From contig NC_014761.1 in assembly GCF_000183745.1 (NCBI RefSeq), positions 1,240,001-1,304,000 of the forward strand: a DNA stretch of 64,000 nt. The letters are read 5' to 3'. This document shows positions 53,452-64,000 of this stretch, piece after piece (positions within the stretch are counted from its first letter, which is position 1; the number at the start of each line of letters is the position of its first letter). A program made the position numbers and the translations under genes. A model generated the notes under the pieces. It was not told the origin of the DNA. It saw nothing but the letters and a program-made list of their open reading frames with translations, and did no database searches. The stretch comes from Oceanithermus profundus DSM 14977 (lineage in GTDB: Bacteria > Deinococcota > Deinococci > Deinococcales > Marinithermaceae).

Positions 53452-54022
53452 GCGCAATCACCCGGTCGACGAGGCCGTAGTCCCTGGCCTCGTCCGCGGT
53501 CATCCAGAAGTCGCGGTCGCTGTCGGCCTCCACCTTTTCCACCGGCTGGCCGGTGTGCTTGGCCAGCAGTTCGTTGAGCAGCTTCTTGGACTTCAGGATC
53601 TGTTCGGCCTGGATGGCGATGTCCGTGGCCTGCCCCTGGGCGCCGCCCCAGGGCTGGTGGATCATCACCCGGGCGTGGGGCAGCGCGTACCGCTGGCCCG
53701 CCTCGCCCGCGGCCAGCAGGAAGGCCCCCATGCTGGCGGCCATGCCGACGACGATCGTGGCCACGGGGCTCTTGACGTACTGCATGGTGTCGTAGATGGC
53801 CAGCCCGGCGTAGACGTCGCCGCCCGGCGAGTTGATGTAGAGTTTGATCTCCTGGTTGGGGTTCTGGGCCTCGAGGAAGAGCATCTGCGCCACGATGGTG
53901 TTGGCCACCTGGCTGTCGATCGGCGTGCCCAGGAAGATGATGCGGTCCTTGAGCAGCCGCGAGTAGATGTCGTACACGCGCTCGCCGCGCGCGGTTTGTT
54001 CGATGACGTACGGTACGATCAT
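53438..54022 (-). CDS. clpP: ClpP protease subunit
   Basis: 194 residues from ATG 54022 ([32 protein letters not shown]) behind GGAGG. Catalytic Ser in [15 protein letters not shown], His in [13 protein letters not shown], Asp in the later [10 protein letters not shown] region. Forms the tetradecameric chamber fed by ClpX. TAGAAT about 10 bases upstream gives it a possible own promoter behind the tig terminator. Confidence 0.97.
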
Positions 54023-54054
54023 AACCGCCTCCATTCTACCCCGGATGATGAGAA

Positions 54055-54076
54055 GAGCGGGCCCGCGGGCCCGCTC
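54055..54076. terminator. Palindromic terminator between tig and clpP
   Basis: A perfect 22-base GC palindrome (54055-54076) with minus-strand continuation TTCTCATC. It lies directly after the tig stop and before clpP. Confidence 0.55.
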
Positions 54077-54092
54077 GTGCCCGTAGGGGCCG

Positions 54093-55313
54093 CTAGGCCA
54101 GCTGGGCAGCCGCTTCGGTCAGCGCCTTGTCGCGCAGCAGGCGCAGCTTGAGGTTCTCGAGCGCCTCCTCGCCGACGGCCTGCTTGAACTCGGGCGGTTT
54201 CAGCCCGTAACGCTCGGCGTAGCTCTTCAGGTAGGCGTCCCACTCCTCGTCGGTCACCTGGGTGCCGAGGTCTTCCGAGAGCTTCTCGAGCGCCAGTCCG
54301 CGGCGCACGCGCATCTCGGCCTGCTTGCGCAGGTCGGCCTGGAACTCCTCGAGCTTGCCCTCGCGCTCGAGCCCCTTCAGGTAGTCCGCAAGCGGAATCT
54401 CCTGGCGCTGGAGGTCTTCCTCGACGTCGCGCAGCACCGCACGCTCCTCGTCGCGGATCATCGAGGAGGGGATCTCCACCTCCAGGGCCTCGGCCAGCTT
54501 TTCCAGCAGGGCCTGCTTGCGCGCTTCCAGGTAGTCGCGCTCGGCGGCGGCCTCCAGGCTACGCTGCACCTTGGCCCGCAGGTCGTCCAGGTTCTCGGCC
54601 TCGAGGGTCTTGGCGAACTCCTCGTCGAGCTCGGGCAGCCTGACCTCCTTGACCTCGATCAGCCGGGTGGGCACCTGACGCACCACCTCGCCCTCTTCGC
54701 TCATTACGGGGATCTCGAAGCTGTCGCCGGCCTTCTTCCCCAAGAGCGCCTCGCGCACGTGGGGCTCGGCGCGGTCCAGCTCGATCGGGAAGCGCGACCC
54801 GTCGTCCACCTCGACGACGACGTGGTCGCCCTCCTGCACCTCGCGATCGACCGTCTGCACCTCGGCGTAGCGCCGGCGCAGGTCCTCGAGGGCCTCGTCC
54901 ACCATCGCGTCGGTGACCTCGGGCTTCTCGACCCCGAGCTCGAAGCTCTTCCAGTCGGGCAGTTCCACCTCGGGGTAGAGCTCCACCTCCACGGTGTAGG
55001 CGTAGGGCGCCCCCGCCAGCGGCGCTTCCCTGCCCTCGACAAGGCGTGCCGCGATGGCCGCGAGGCCCAGCTCGCGCACCGCCTCGGGGTAGCTGGCTTC
55101 GATCAGGCGCTCGCGCACCTCGTCCCAGAACGCCTCCTCGCCCACGCGGGCCAGGATCACCTTGTCCGGGGCCTTGCCCGGCCGGAAACCGGGCACCTTG
55201 AGCCGCCGGCGGTAGGCGTCCAGCAGTTCGCGGGTGGTCTTCTCCACCTGTTCGGCGGGCACTTCGACGCGCACCTTGGCGCTCGCGCCCGATTGTTCCA
55301 GTATCTCGGCCAT
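54093..55313 (-). CDS. tig: Trigger factor
   Basis: 406 residues from ATG 55313 ([53 protein letters not shown] begins the ribosome-binding N-domain with the GFRPGKAP signature). A PPIase (FKBP-like) domain follows ([14 protein letters not shown]) and a long helical C-terminal domain. It binds nascent chains at the ribosome exit. GAGGAG precedes the ATG. Downstream of tRNA-His and tRNA-Leu, all read leftward. Confidence 0.94.
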   Translation of the reverse strand: MAEILEQSGASAKVRVEVPAEQVEKTTRELLDAYRRRLKVPGFRPGKAPDKVILARVGEEAFWDEVRERLIEASYPEAVRELGLAAIAARLVEGREAPLAGAPYAYTVEVELYPEVELPDWKSFELGVEKPEVTDAMVDEALEDLRRRYAEVQTVDREVQEGDHVVVEVDDGSRFPIELDRAEPHVREALLGKKAGDSFEIPVMSEEGEVVRQVPTRLIEVKEVRLPELDEEFAKTLEAENLDDLRAKVQRSLEAAAERDYLEARKQALLEKLAEALEVEIPSSMIRDEERAVLRDVEEDLQRQEIPLADYLKGLEREGKLEEFQADLRKQAEMRVRRGLALEKLSEDLGTQVTDEEWDAYLKSYAERYGLKPPEFKQAVGEEALENLKLRLLRDKALTEAAAQLA

Positions 55314-55352
55314 ATACGCTCCTCGCTTCAAGGCTGCGGCGGCCCAACCCTC

Positions 55353-55437
55353 TGGTGCGAGGAGGGGGACTTGAACCCCCACGGCCGAAGCCACCAGATC
55401 CTAAGTCTGGCGCGTCTACCAATTCCGCCATCCTCGC
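55353..55437 (-). tRNA. tRNA-Leu (anticodon TAG)
   Basis: 85 bases with encoded CCA. Acceptor GCGAGGA/TCCTCGC, anticodon stem CCAGA/TCTGG with loop CTTAGGA (TAG, codons CUA/CUN), a long variable arm TGGCTTCGGCCG typical of class II tRNA-Leu, T arm GTTCAAGTC. Confidence 0.95.
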
Positions 55438-55464
55438 GTGGGCGGTTGGGCCGCCCGCCTAGAG

Positions 55465-55490
55465 AATACCACCCCGTCAGGGGTGGTATT
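55465..55490. terminator. Hairpin between tRNA-His and tRNA-Leu
   Basis: An 11-bp perfect stem AATACCACCCC/GGGGTGGTATT with a 4-base loop. It can stop or process transcripts between the two tRNA genes; no long U-run follows on the minus strand. Confidence 0.55.
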
Positions 55491-55495
55491 TCTTA

Positions 55496-55573
55496 TGGGG
55501 TGAGCGATGGGACTTGAACCCACGACCCCCGGTTCCACAGACCGGTGCTCTAACCAGCTGAGCTACGCTCACC
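55496..55573 (-). tRNA. tRNA-His (anticodon GTG)
   Basis: 78 bases including the extra 5' G(-1) and encoded CCA. Acceptor GTGAGCG/CGCTCAC with C73 opposite G(-1), the histidine identity element. Anticodon stem CCGGT/ACCGG with loop CTGTGGA (GTG). T arm GTTCAAGTC. Confidence 0.95.
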
Positions 55574-55589
55574 ACGCTCAGCAAACGTC

Positions 55590-55618
55590 ATTCTAGAGGT
55601 TCTCAAGAAAGGCGTCAA
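55590..55618 (-). promoter_or_regulatory. Promoter of tRNA-His
   Basis: -35 TTGACG (55613-55618), -10 TAGAAT (55590-55595), spacer 17. Initiation about 10 bases before the tRNA. It may also drive tRNA-Leu and tig. Confidence 0.8.
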
Positions 55619-55723
55619 CCGCGCGCCGTCGGCGTTTACGGGGGCGCGGTTCGGTTCGTGGTGCGTGGTGGCGGAGCAGGCCTTCAGCCAGCGGCCTGCG
55701 GCTTGAACTCGTCAGCGGCAACG

Positions 55724-55843
55724 GAAAACAGGAAGTAGGGGGTGGGGTGTGGGAGGTGGGTTTTGTTTTGAAGAATCTGCGAGCAAGTTCGAAGGCGGCC
55801 GGCCAAACACGAAACCCGATGTTCCCGCCCCCTACTTCCTAGG
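55724..55843. repeat. Fold-back element, copy 3 (120 bp)
   Basis: A purine arm GAAAACAGGAAGTAGGGGG (55724 on) through GGTGGGTTTTG, a unique centre, and a pyrimidine arm GTTCCCGCCCCCTACTTCC (55821 on). Matches copies at 21311 and 21671 in layout. Confidence 0.6.
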
Positions 55844-56246
55844 TAATCCCCGTCCCTGGCCAAGGGCGCGGAGTGCCCACGAGCCGGGGCCTGCCCCGGA
55901 CTTGATCCAGGACCCATGCCGCACCAATGGGCTACGGTTTGCTTGCTACGGGCTGACTGCGCCGAGGGAGAAGGGAATCTAACGCCTATGGCCTATGGCC
56001 TGTGGCATGTGGTTTGCAGCCTGTAGTTGGCCCGTCAGCAGCGACCGAATTTCGGCTGTTTTGCCCAGCATGGACCCCGGGTCTCGTTCGCCGGTGGCTC
56101 ACTCGTCCGGGGATACGTTTCCGAGTTGGGCGTAGAGAAGCAGTTCGCCTCCCCGGCCAAGCGGGCGAAGCCCGCGCGAGCCGGGATCCTGCCTTAACTT
56201 GATTCAGGGCCCATGCCACGCCCAGAATCCACCGTTCAGTCTTCGT

Positions 56247-56430
56247 AAAACAAATCGCCCTCCCCTGGGGGAGGGTCGGGGTGGGGGTTGCTGGCGTTGC
56301 AGAAGCTCAGCGGCCGGTCGCCAATGCATGACCAACCTACACCCCACTCCCTACAGCCCTCATCCAGTATTTTGGCAAACAATCCCCCTCTGGCGGCTAC
56401 TCCGCCATCTCCCCCCAAAGGGGAGGTCTT
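56247..56430. repeat. CCCTCCCC...-bounded element, copy 2 (184 bp)
   Basis: Left end CCCTCCCCTGGGGGAGGG then TCGGGGTGGGGG; right end CATCTCCCCCCAAAGGGGAG in inverted sense. Homologous to 21865-22035, with an altered centre. Confidence 0.6.
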
Positions 56431-56461
56431 AAATCGGCCGTCAAACAAAGCGTAGCGCCCC

Positions 56462-56836
56462 ACCATGCTTTTAGCTCTGGATTCCAGCTCGCGCAGGTCT
56501 ACGACCTGCTTGGCTGGAATGACGAAATAAGTTAGCAGCAAAAAGATTGCGGTGTCTTCGCGGAACCGGCGGTCACGCAGCTCAACAGTCAGAATGCCCA
56601 TTAGTTCCAGGCACAACCGCGCGCCAGTAGCCGTGGAACGCACTGTACTCCGACAGTCTTCTACTTCTTTCGTCATCCCAGGCAAGCGGCGAAGCCGCGC
56701 GACCTGGGATCCAGACCGGGTCACCAAGCCGTGGCCGGGGTTGCGCATACGTTCTGGAGAAGTGGCTTTGGCCCGCGGCTTGTGACTGGTAAGCCAACGG
56801 CGGCGAAACGTCGACTTTGCGTACGGCATGGACCCC
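56462..56836. repeat. Long repeat module F, copy 2 (about 375 bp)
   Basis: GCTCTGGATTCCAGCTC, GACCTGCTTGGCTGGAATGACG in pieces, TGGAACGCACTGTACTCCGA, CGTCATCCCAGGCAAGCGGC, GTTGCGCATACGTTCTGG, CGAAACGTCGACTTTGCG, in the same order as at 22151-22555. Confidence 0.65.
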
Positions 56837-57047
56837 TGCTTTCGCAGGGCTTGCCCCGGACCTGATCCTGGCCAAGCCCTGAATCAAGTTCAAGGCAGGC
56901 TCCCGGGTCTCACCCGCGTTGCGGGTTCGCCCGCGGACACGGGAAAGCAGGAGGTAGGGGGCTATAGGTGATGCCGAAGCCAGCAAACCGGTCGCCTATA
57001 CAGGGCGAACTCACGTGTCGGCTTTCCACTCCCTCCCCAGACGGCCG

Positions 57048-57053
57048 TACAAT
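57048..57053 (+). promoter_or_regulatory. -10 box of the CPBP protease gene
   Basis: TACAAT 8 bases before the GTG at 57062 and no ribosome binding site: a probable leaderless promoter. It marks the right edge of the repeat island. Confidence 0.5.
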
Positions 57054-57061
57054 ACGGCGCG

Positions 57062-57640
57062 GTGGCCGCCTCGCCCCTGACCTTCCTGCTCACGCTCGAG
57101 CTCGCGCTCGCGCTGATCGGGGCGCTGTGGATGCGGCTGGCCGGCTACGTCTTCTTCCCCGCCCCAAGGCCCTGGCACGACACCCTCTACTTCCTCGCCG
57201 GCTACGCGGCGCTGCTGCTCCTGGAACGCCTCACCGAACGCCTCGCCCCCGCCGCTTACCGCGAGCTCGACCGGCTGATGCGCAGCCTTGGGCAGGTGCT
57301 CCGCGAAGCCGGGGTGGGGCACAACGCCGCCATGCTGCTGGCCTTCGCCAGCGCCCTAGGCGAGGAGCTCTTCTTCCGCGGGGCGCTGCTGAACGCGCTG
57401 GCCCAGGGGCTGGGAACCCCGGCCGCGCTGGCGCTGCAGGCGCTCGTCTTCGCCCTGGGCCACCCCGCCCCGGGCCGCGCGGGGCGGCTCTACGCCGTCT
57501 GGGCCTTCGCGGCCGGGCTGATCTTCGGCGGCCTCTACCTGCTGAGCGGCAGCCTGGTGCCGGGCATCCTGGCCCACTTCCTCTACAACGCCAAGGGGTT
57601 CGCCGAAATCGCCGAGGAACCGGGCCCAGCGTCCCGGTAG
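57062..57640 (+). CDS. CPBP-family intramembrane metalloprotease (CAAX/Abi type)
   Basis: 192 residues from GTG 57062, about five membrane helices. Catalytic motif EExxxR is GEELFFRGALL (Glu101, Glu102, Arg106), second motif FALGHP (His) and third HFLYNAKG (His, Asn). CPBP proteases cleave membrane or prenylated proteins; some give bacteriocin self-immunity. Target unknown. Alone between the island and icd. Confidence 0.88.
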   Translation: MAASPLTFLLTLELALALIGALWMRLAGYVFFPAPRPWHDTLYFLAGYAALLLLERLTERLAPAAYRELDRLMRSLGQVLREAGVGHNAAMLLAFASALGEELFFRGALLNALAQGLGTPAALALQALVFALGHPAPGRAGRLYAVWAFAAGLIFGGLYLLSGSLVPGILAHFLYNAKGFAEIAEEPGPASR

Positions 57641-57672
57641 CCCTTGCTATCCTGAAAGGCGGAGGTTAAGGC

Positions 57673-58950
<1,278 letters not shown>

Positions 58951-58966
58951 GCGGACGCGCGCGACG

Positions 58967-58992
58967 AAAGGCCCCGTTCGCGGGGCCTTTTT
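58967..58992 (+). terminator. Intrinsic terminator after icd
   Basis: A 10-bp stem AAAGGCCCCG/CGGGGCCTTT with a TTCG loop, then TT. A strong factor-independent terminator. Confidence 0.9.
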
Positions 58993-59105
58993 CTGCGGCT
59001 TTTACTTCAGTTTTACGCGCATCGTTTATCCTGTTACGGTACGCGTCGCATTTTTCGAAAACGGCGCCCGAAGGCGGGCGCGGACGAGCGTACGGAGGTG
59101 AAACC

Positions 59106-59534
59106 GTGATCAAGGAGTTCAAAGACTTCGTCATGCGCGGAAACGTGCTCGACATGGCCATCGGCATCGTCATTGGCGCCGCGTTCGGCGCGGTGGTCAA
59201 GTCGTTCGTCAGCAACGTCCTCATGCCCCCGATCGGCCTCTTGCTGGGCGGCACCGACTTCAGTAACCTCTTCGTGGTGCTCAAGGCGGGCAGCGCCCCC
59301 GGCCCCTACGCCACCCTGGACGCGGCCAAGGAGGCCGGTGCGGTGGTCTGGCCCTGGGGCGTCTTCGTAAACGAGGTGGTGGGTTTCCTGATCATCGCCT
59401 TCGCCATCTTCCTGGTCGTCAAGGCCGTGAACCGCATGAAGAAAAAGGAAGAGGAGGCCCCGCCGGCGCCCCCCGAACCCTCGACGGAGGAAAGGCTGCT
59501 CACCGAGATCCGCGACCTGCTCGCGCAAAAGTAA
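59106..59534 (+). CDS. mscL: Large-conductance mechanosensitive channel MscL
   Basis: 142 residues from GTG 59106 ([49 protein letters not shown]). Pore helix 1 (about 14-45) and helix 2 ([26 protein letters not shown]), then a charged cytoplasmic helix. It releases osmolytes on hypo-osmotic shock. GGAGG precedes the start. Confidence 0.96.
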   Translation: MIKEFKDFVMRGNVLDMAIGIVIGAAFGAVVKSFVSNVLMPPIGLLLGGTDFSNLFVVLKAGSAPGPYATLDAAKEAGAVVWPWGVFVNEVVGFLIIAFAIFLVVKAVNRMKKKEEEAPPAPPEPSTEERLLTEIRDLLAQK

Positions 59535-59550
59535 CCGTTCGGATCCGGCG

Positions 59551-59577
59551 GCGGGCGGCCCGGCCGCCCGCGCTTTT
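59551..59577 (+). terminator. Intrinsic terminator after mscL
   Basis: A 9-bp GC stem (59551-59559 with 59563-59571) with a 3-base loop followed by GCTTTT. Confidence 0.8.
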
Positions 59578-59603
59578 CGTAGACTGGGGGTACGGGAGCG
59601 GTC

Positions 59604-60170
59604 ATGGACGAGACGCCTTGGGAGATCCTCGAAACCCGCACGCTTTCCGAAGACCCGGTGCGGATCGTGCACGAGCGGCTGCGCACCCATACCGGGGCGC
59701 TGCTCGACTACTACTACCAGCCGCGGCCCCTACGGGTTGTCTTCGCCCTGCCCCTGACGTCCCGCGGCACGGCGCTGCTCATCCGTCAGTACCGCCACCC
59801 CACGCGCAGGCGCCTGGTCGAGGTCCCCGCGGGCAAGGTCGACCCGGGCGAATCGCTGGAGGCGGCCGTGCGCCGCGAGCTGAAAGAAGAGGTCGGCGCC
59901 GAGGTTGGCGAGCTCGTGCGTTTTCCGGCCTTCTACCCCCAGCCCTCGTTCAACGCGGCCGTCTTTCACCCCTTCCTGGCGCTGGACGCGCGGGTGGTCG
60001 CGCCCCCCGAACTGGAAGGGGGCGAGCTCATCGAACCCCTGGAACTCCCCCTCACCGAGGTCTACGCGCTGCTCGACCGCGGCGGCATCGAGGACGCCTC
60101 GACCGCCCTGACCCTGTTCTACGCACGGCCCTGGCTCATCGCGCGCGGCCTGCTCAGCCCCCGGCCCTGA
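59604..60170 (+). CDS. Nudix hydrolase (ADP-ribose pyrophosphatase type)
   Basis: 188 residues. Nudix box GKVDPGESLEAAVRRELKEEVG (residues about 76-97) is intact, with VEVPAGKVD in front as in ADP-ribose pyrophosphatases. LIRQYRHPTRR matches that subfamily. It hydrolyses nucleoside-diphosphate-linked metabolites; the exact substrate is inferred. Overlaps the next, convergent gene by 17 bases. Confidence 0.92.
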   Translation: MDETPWEILETRTLSEDPVRIVHERLRTHTGALLDYYYQPRPLRVVFALPLTSRGTALLIRQYRHPTRRRLVEVPAGKVDPGESLEAAVRRELKEEVGAEVGELVRFPAFYPQPSFNAAVFHPFLALDARVVAPPELEGGELIEPLELPLTEVYALLDRGGIEDASTALTLFYARPWLIARGLLSPRP

Positions 60171-60657
60171 GGTGGAGCCACAGGCGCACGATCAAGGGGG
60201 CGGCGAGCAAGATCGTCACCACCCGCACGAAGTGCATGGTGGCCACGACCGCCGCCTGGCCGCCCTCCTCGGCGGCCACCAGGCTCATCACGCTGATCCC
60301 GCCGGGCGTGAAGCCGAAGAGCGCAGTCGCGGCGTCCAGCCAACCCATGCGCACCGCCAGGGCGGCGAGCGAAAATCCGAAGACCAGAAAACCCAACGCC
60401 CCCATCAGCGCGAGCGGCAGCACGGTTCGCAACATCGGCAGCAGCGTACGGTCGGCGCTCAGTCCGATCATCACGCCCACGGCGATCTGGACGATCACCT
60501 CGAGCCCCACGGGCATGACCGCCCGCACCGGCTGGGTGAAGTTGAACAGCGCCGTCGCCAGCATCGCCCCCACCACCGCCCCGCCGGGCAGATGCACCCT
60601 CCAGGCCAGCCAGCCGCCCAAACCGCCCCAGACGGCGGCAGCGATCAATCCGTTCAT
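60154..60657 (-). CDS. AbrB-like integral membrane protein
   Basis: 167 residues with about five helices: MNGLIAAAVWGGLGGWLAWRVHLPGGAVVGAMLATALFN, LEVIVQIAVGVMIGLS, FTPGGISVMSLVAAEEGG. That PGG-SxMS pattern fits the AbrB (ammonia monooxygenase-associated, DUF) membrane family. Full-length family members usually have two such repeats (about 340 residues), so this is the half-size form. Function unknown. Confidence 0.8.
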   Translation of the reverse strand: MNGLIAAAVWGGLGGWLAWRVHLPGGAVVGAMLATALFNFTQPVRAVMPVGLEVIVQIAVGVMIGLSADRTLLPMLRTVLPLALMGALGFLVFGFSLAALAVRMGWLDAATALFGFTPGGISVMSLVAAEEGGQAAVVATMHFVRVVTILLAAPLIVRLWLHLRAGG

Positions 60658-60678
60658 ACCCCAAGCCTACCCCCACAC

Positions 60679-60707
60679 GTGACGCAACCCCGAAAAAACG
60701 CTAGAAT
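60679..60707 (+). promoter_or_regulatory. Promoter of rnpB
   Basis: -35 GTGACG (60679-60684) and -10 TAGAAT (60702-60707), spacer 17. Predicted initiation at 60714-60715 coincides with the P1 stem of rnpB. Confidence 0.7.
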
Positions 60708-60714
60708 AGGGAAC

Positions 60715-61069
<355 letters not shown>

Positions 61070-61096
61070 ACCCCCGGCTTCGGCCGGGGGTCTTCT
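61070..61096 (+). terminator. Terminator of rnpB
   Basis: ACCCCCGGC-TTCG-GCCGGGGGT then CTTCTT, a stable stem with a TTCG loop directly after P1. Confidence 0.85.
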
Positions 61097-61105
61097 TGTG
61101 GAAGC

Positions 61106-61199
61106 TGTGGACGGGCTGTGGACAACCCTGTGGACAAAACTTGGAAAGCGTGATTTTGCCGTGGGGGACGGCAACGCCGCAGTTCCCCGCTGTGCACAA
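61106..61199 (+). promoter_or_regulatory. Cluster of DnaA-box-like sites upstream of the dcw cluster
   Basis: TGTGGACGG (61106-61114), TGTGGACAA (61117-61125), TGTGGACAA (61129-61137) and TGTGCACAA (61191-61199), all in one orientation. TGTGGACAA is one base from the DnaA box TGTGGATAA. The first three are 11-12 bases apart, near the helical repeat. Confidence 0.55.
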
Positions 61200-61254
61200 G
61201 TGGGTATCCGTGGTGATTGGTGGTAAATCGTGGCATTTTAGGGGTACTCCGTGG
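61200..61254 (+). promoter_or_regulatory. MraZ boxes upstream of mraZ
   Basis: GTGG at 61200, 61210, 61220 and 61230, exactly every 10 bases, plus one at 61251. This direct GTGG-N6 repeat is the known autoregulatory binding pattern of MraZ. The -10-like TAAACT at 61255-61260 follows. Confidence 0.8.
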
Positions 61255-61345
61255 TAAACTAGGCCTCAGTAGCCTAGCGGCGAGCTTATCGGTAGCGGTA
61301 TCAAGCTCGGTACAACCCGCCCGCAGGCTCCTGGAAAGGGTCGGG

Positions 61346-62893
<1,548 letters not shown>

Positions 62894-62897
<4 letters not shown>

Positions 62898-64000
62898 ACG
62901 CCGCCAGCGTTCAGCGCGTCTGGGCGCTGACCTTTCTGCTCGCCGCCTGGGCCGCGCTGCTCACGATGGGCCTCGCGAGCATCCTGCGCACGGCGCCGCT
63001 GCCCAGCAGCGGCTGGCCCGAACCCGCGCGGCCGCAGCCGGTGGTGCCGCCCCGCGGCGCGATCTACGCCGCCGACGGCACCCCGCTCGCCCTCAGCCTG
63101 CTCAGCGGCGACCGCGTCTACCCCATGGGGACGCTCGCCGGGCAGGTCGTGGGCTACGTCAAGGGAAAACGCGACCCCGAAAGCGGCCGCATCAACACCG
63201 CGGGCGAGCTCGAGGCCGGCCAAGCCGGCGCGGAACGCGCCATGGAAGGCCGGCTCGCGCGGGCGGGGGACGTCTACCTGACGATCGATCCGGCGTTGCA
63301 GACCTTCGCCGAGGAGGCCCTCTGGAAAGGGGTCGAGGCCAGCGGGGCCGAGTGGGGAACGGCGATCGTCATGGAAACGAAGAGCGGGCGCCTGCTGGCC
63401 GTGGCCAACGCCCCCGCCTTCGACCCCGGTGCGCCCCGCGGGGCTCCGGGCGACGACCCGCGGCTCACTAACTACGCCTTCGAACGGTTGATCGAACCGG
63501 GTTCGACGATGAAGGCGCTCACCGCCGCCGCCTTGCTGCAGGCGGGCGCCGCCCGCATGGACGACGTCGTCGACGCGCCGATGCGGCGCAAGGTCGCCGA
63601 CCGCACGATCCGCGACGTCGTCCACCATCCGTCCAGGCTCAGCCTGGCCCAGGTCCTCGCCTACTCCTCGAACGTGGGCATGAGCACCTTCGCCGAGCGC
63701 ATCGACGCCCGCACCCTGACCGGCTTCCACAGGAAGCTGCACCTCTACGACGGCGACCTGCTGCCCGGCTTCCGCGTCTGGGCGCCGCTCTACCGCCCCC
63801 CCGAACAGGTGGGCGAGGTGGAGCTGGCCAACCTCTCCTTCGGCCAGGGGCTCTCGGTGACGCCGCTGCACCTGGCCGCGGCCTTCAACACCCTGGCCAA
63901 CGACGGCGTCTACGTTCCCCCGGCGCTCGTGGAACCGGTGGGCGCGCCGCGGACCGAGCGGGTCTTCCGCCCCGAGGTGGCCCGCGAGCTGCGTGCGGTG
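62894..64000 (+). CDS. ftsI: Penicillin-binding protein, FtsI (partial)
   Basis: The visible 369 residues start at GTG 62894 (MNAASVQRVWALTFLLAAWAALLTMG), one N-terminal helix, then a PBP dimerisation region with VVPPRGAIYAADGTPLA, and the transpeptidase domain with SxxK as STMK (Ser204, Lys207) and SxN as SSN (258-260). The KTG motif and C-terminus lie beyond the window. It crosslinks septal peptidoglycan. The GTG overlaps the ftsL-like stop as GTGA. Confidence 0.93.

Larger units (their letters stand above)
55620..57040. repeat. Gene-free island 3: mosaic of repeats paralogous to island 1
   Basis: About 1.4 kb with no convincing gene. In order it holds a fold-back element (55724-55843), CCGGACTTGATCC palindromes (55884, 56172), a CCCTCCCC-bounded element (56247-56430), module F (56462-56836), another palindrome group (56848-56913) and half of a fold-back (56941-56968). 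This is the module order of island 1 at 21.3-23.0 kb. Confidence 0.75.

Noticed and set aside
61097-61137. Replication origin
   Set aside because: The DnaA-like sites are few, no dnaA or dnaN gene or AT-rich unwinding element is adjacent, and the setting is rnpB/dcw; a regulatory or titration site is the modest reading.

Overview
High-GC bacterial chromosome segment that reads as Deinococcus-Thermus, most likely a Thermales member close to Oceanithermus, Marinithermus or Meiothermus (placement is my inference; no search was run). Supporting signs are an archaeal-type, non-discriminating aspartyl-tRNA synthetase, a fused 2-oxoacid:ferredoxin oxidoreductase alpha subunit, HslUV together with Lon, ClpXP and Hsp33, and many genes whose start codon lies 6-8 bases after a TANNNT -10 box, as expected for leaderless mRNAs in this phylum. 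Gene density is high with many 1-4 base stop/start overlaps. I see no rRNA operon, CRISPR array, prophage or intact insertion sequence.

Layout. 1-5.7 kb (minus strand): a branched-chain-amino-acid-type ABC importer (livG, livH, livM, livK; livF is not in view) with an acyl-CoA ligase inside the operon, driven by a clear -35/-10 promoter. 5.8-13.4 kb: trpC behind a degenerate shikimate-dehydrogenase-like gene, isoaspartyl peptidase, a small secreted barrel-like protein, the PcrA/UvrD helicase, a divergent phosphohexomutase, and an AttH/CrtC-like lipoprotein. 13.5-21.3 kb: korAB, tatD-thiI, a secreted phospholipase-D-like protein with an OB-like tail, a small hypothetical gene, and aspS behind an attenuator-like leader. 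21.3-23.0 kb is a gene-free island of degenerate repeats. 23.1-31.2 kb: murJ and the recombination operon nurA-herA-sbcD-sbcC, whose promoter carries a 17-bp palindrome like the Deinococcus radiation/desiccation response motif. 31.3-35.6 kb: a TPR protein, hslUV, trmFO. 35.7-43.2 kb: an orphan MsmK/UgpC-type ATPase with a two-component pair, the cyclic-di-AMP receptor darA, a DsbA-like protein, trmI, an MFS transporter and an NFACT/RqcH protein. 43.2-44.0 kb is a second repeat island. 44.0-48.9 kb: panD, a UbiA/MqnP prenyltransferase, hslO, coaD, rsmD, a Na/Pi cotransporter. 48.9-55.6 kb: tRNA-Pro, an unassigned conserved gene, and lon, clpX, clpP, tig, tRNA-Leu, tRNA-His read leftward. 55.6-57.0 kb is a third repeat island sharing modules in the same order with the first. 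57.0-60.7 kb: a CPBP protease, icd, mscL, a Nudix hydrolase, an AbrB-like membrane protein. 60.7-64.0 kb: rnpB, a DnaA-box-like cluster, MraZ boxes, and the start of the dcw cell-division cluster (mraZ, rsmH, ftsL-like, ftsI partial).

The strongest candidates for undescribed biology are two regulatory arrangements. (1) The aspS leader encodes a nine-residue peptide with Asn-Asn-Asp codons followed by mutually exclusive antiterminator and terminator hairpins. This fits attenuation that senses both tRNA species served by a non-discriminating AspRS. (2) An RDRM-like operator overlaps the -35 box of the nurA-herA-sbcDC operon, suggesting DNA-damage control of end resection. Secondary points are a cluster of DnaA-box-like sites in front of the MraZ boxes, an Hsp33 with a second cysteine cluster, the PLD-OB fusion, and the modular fold-back repeat islands.
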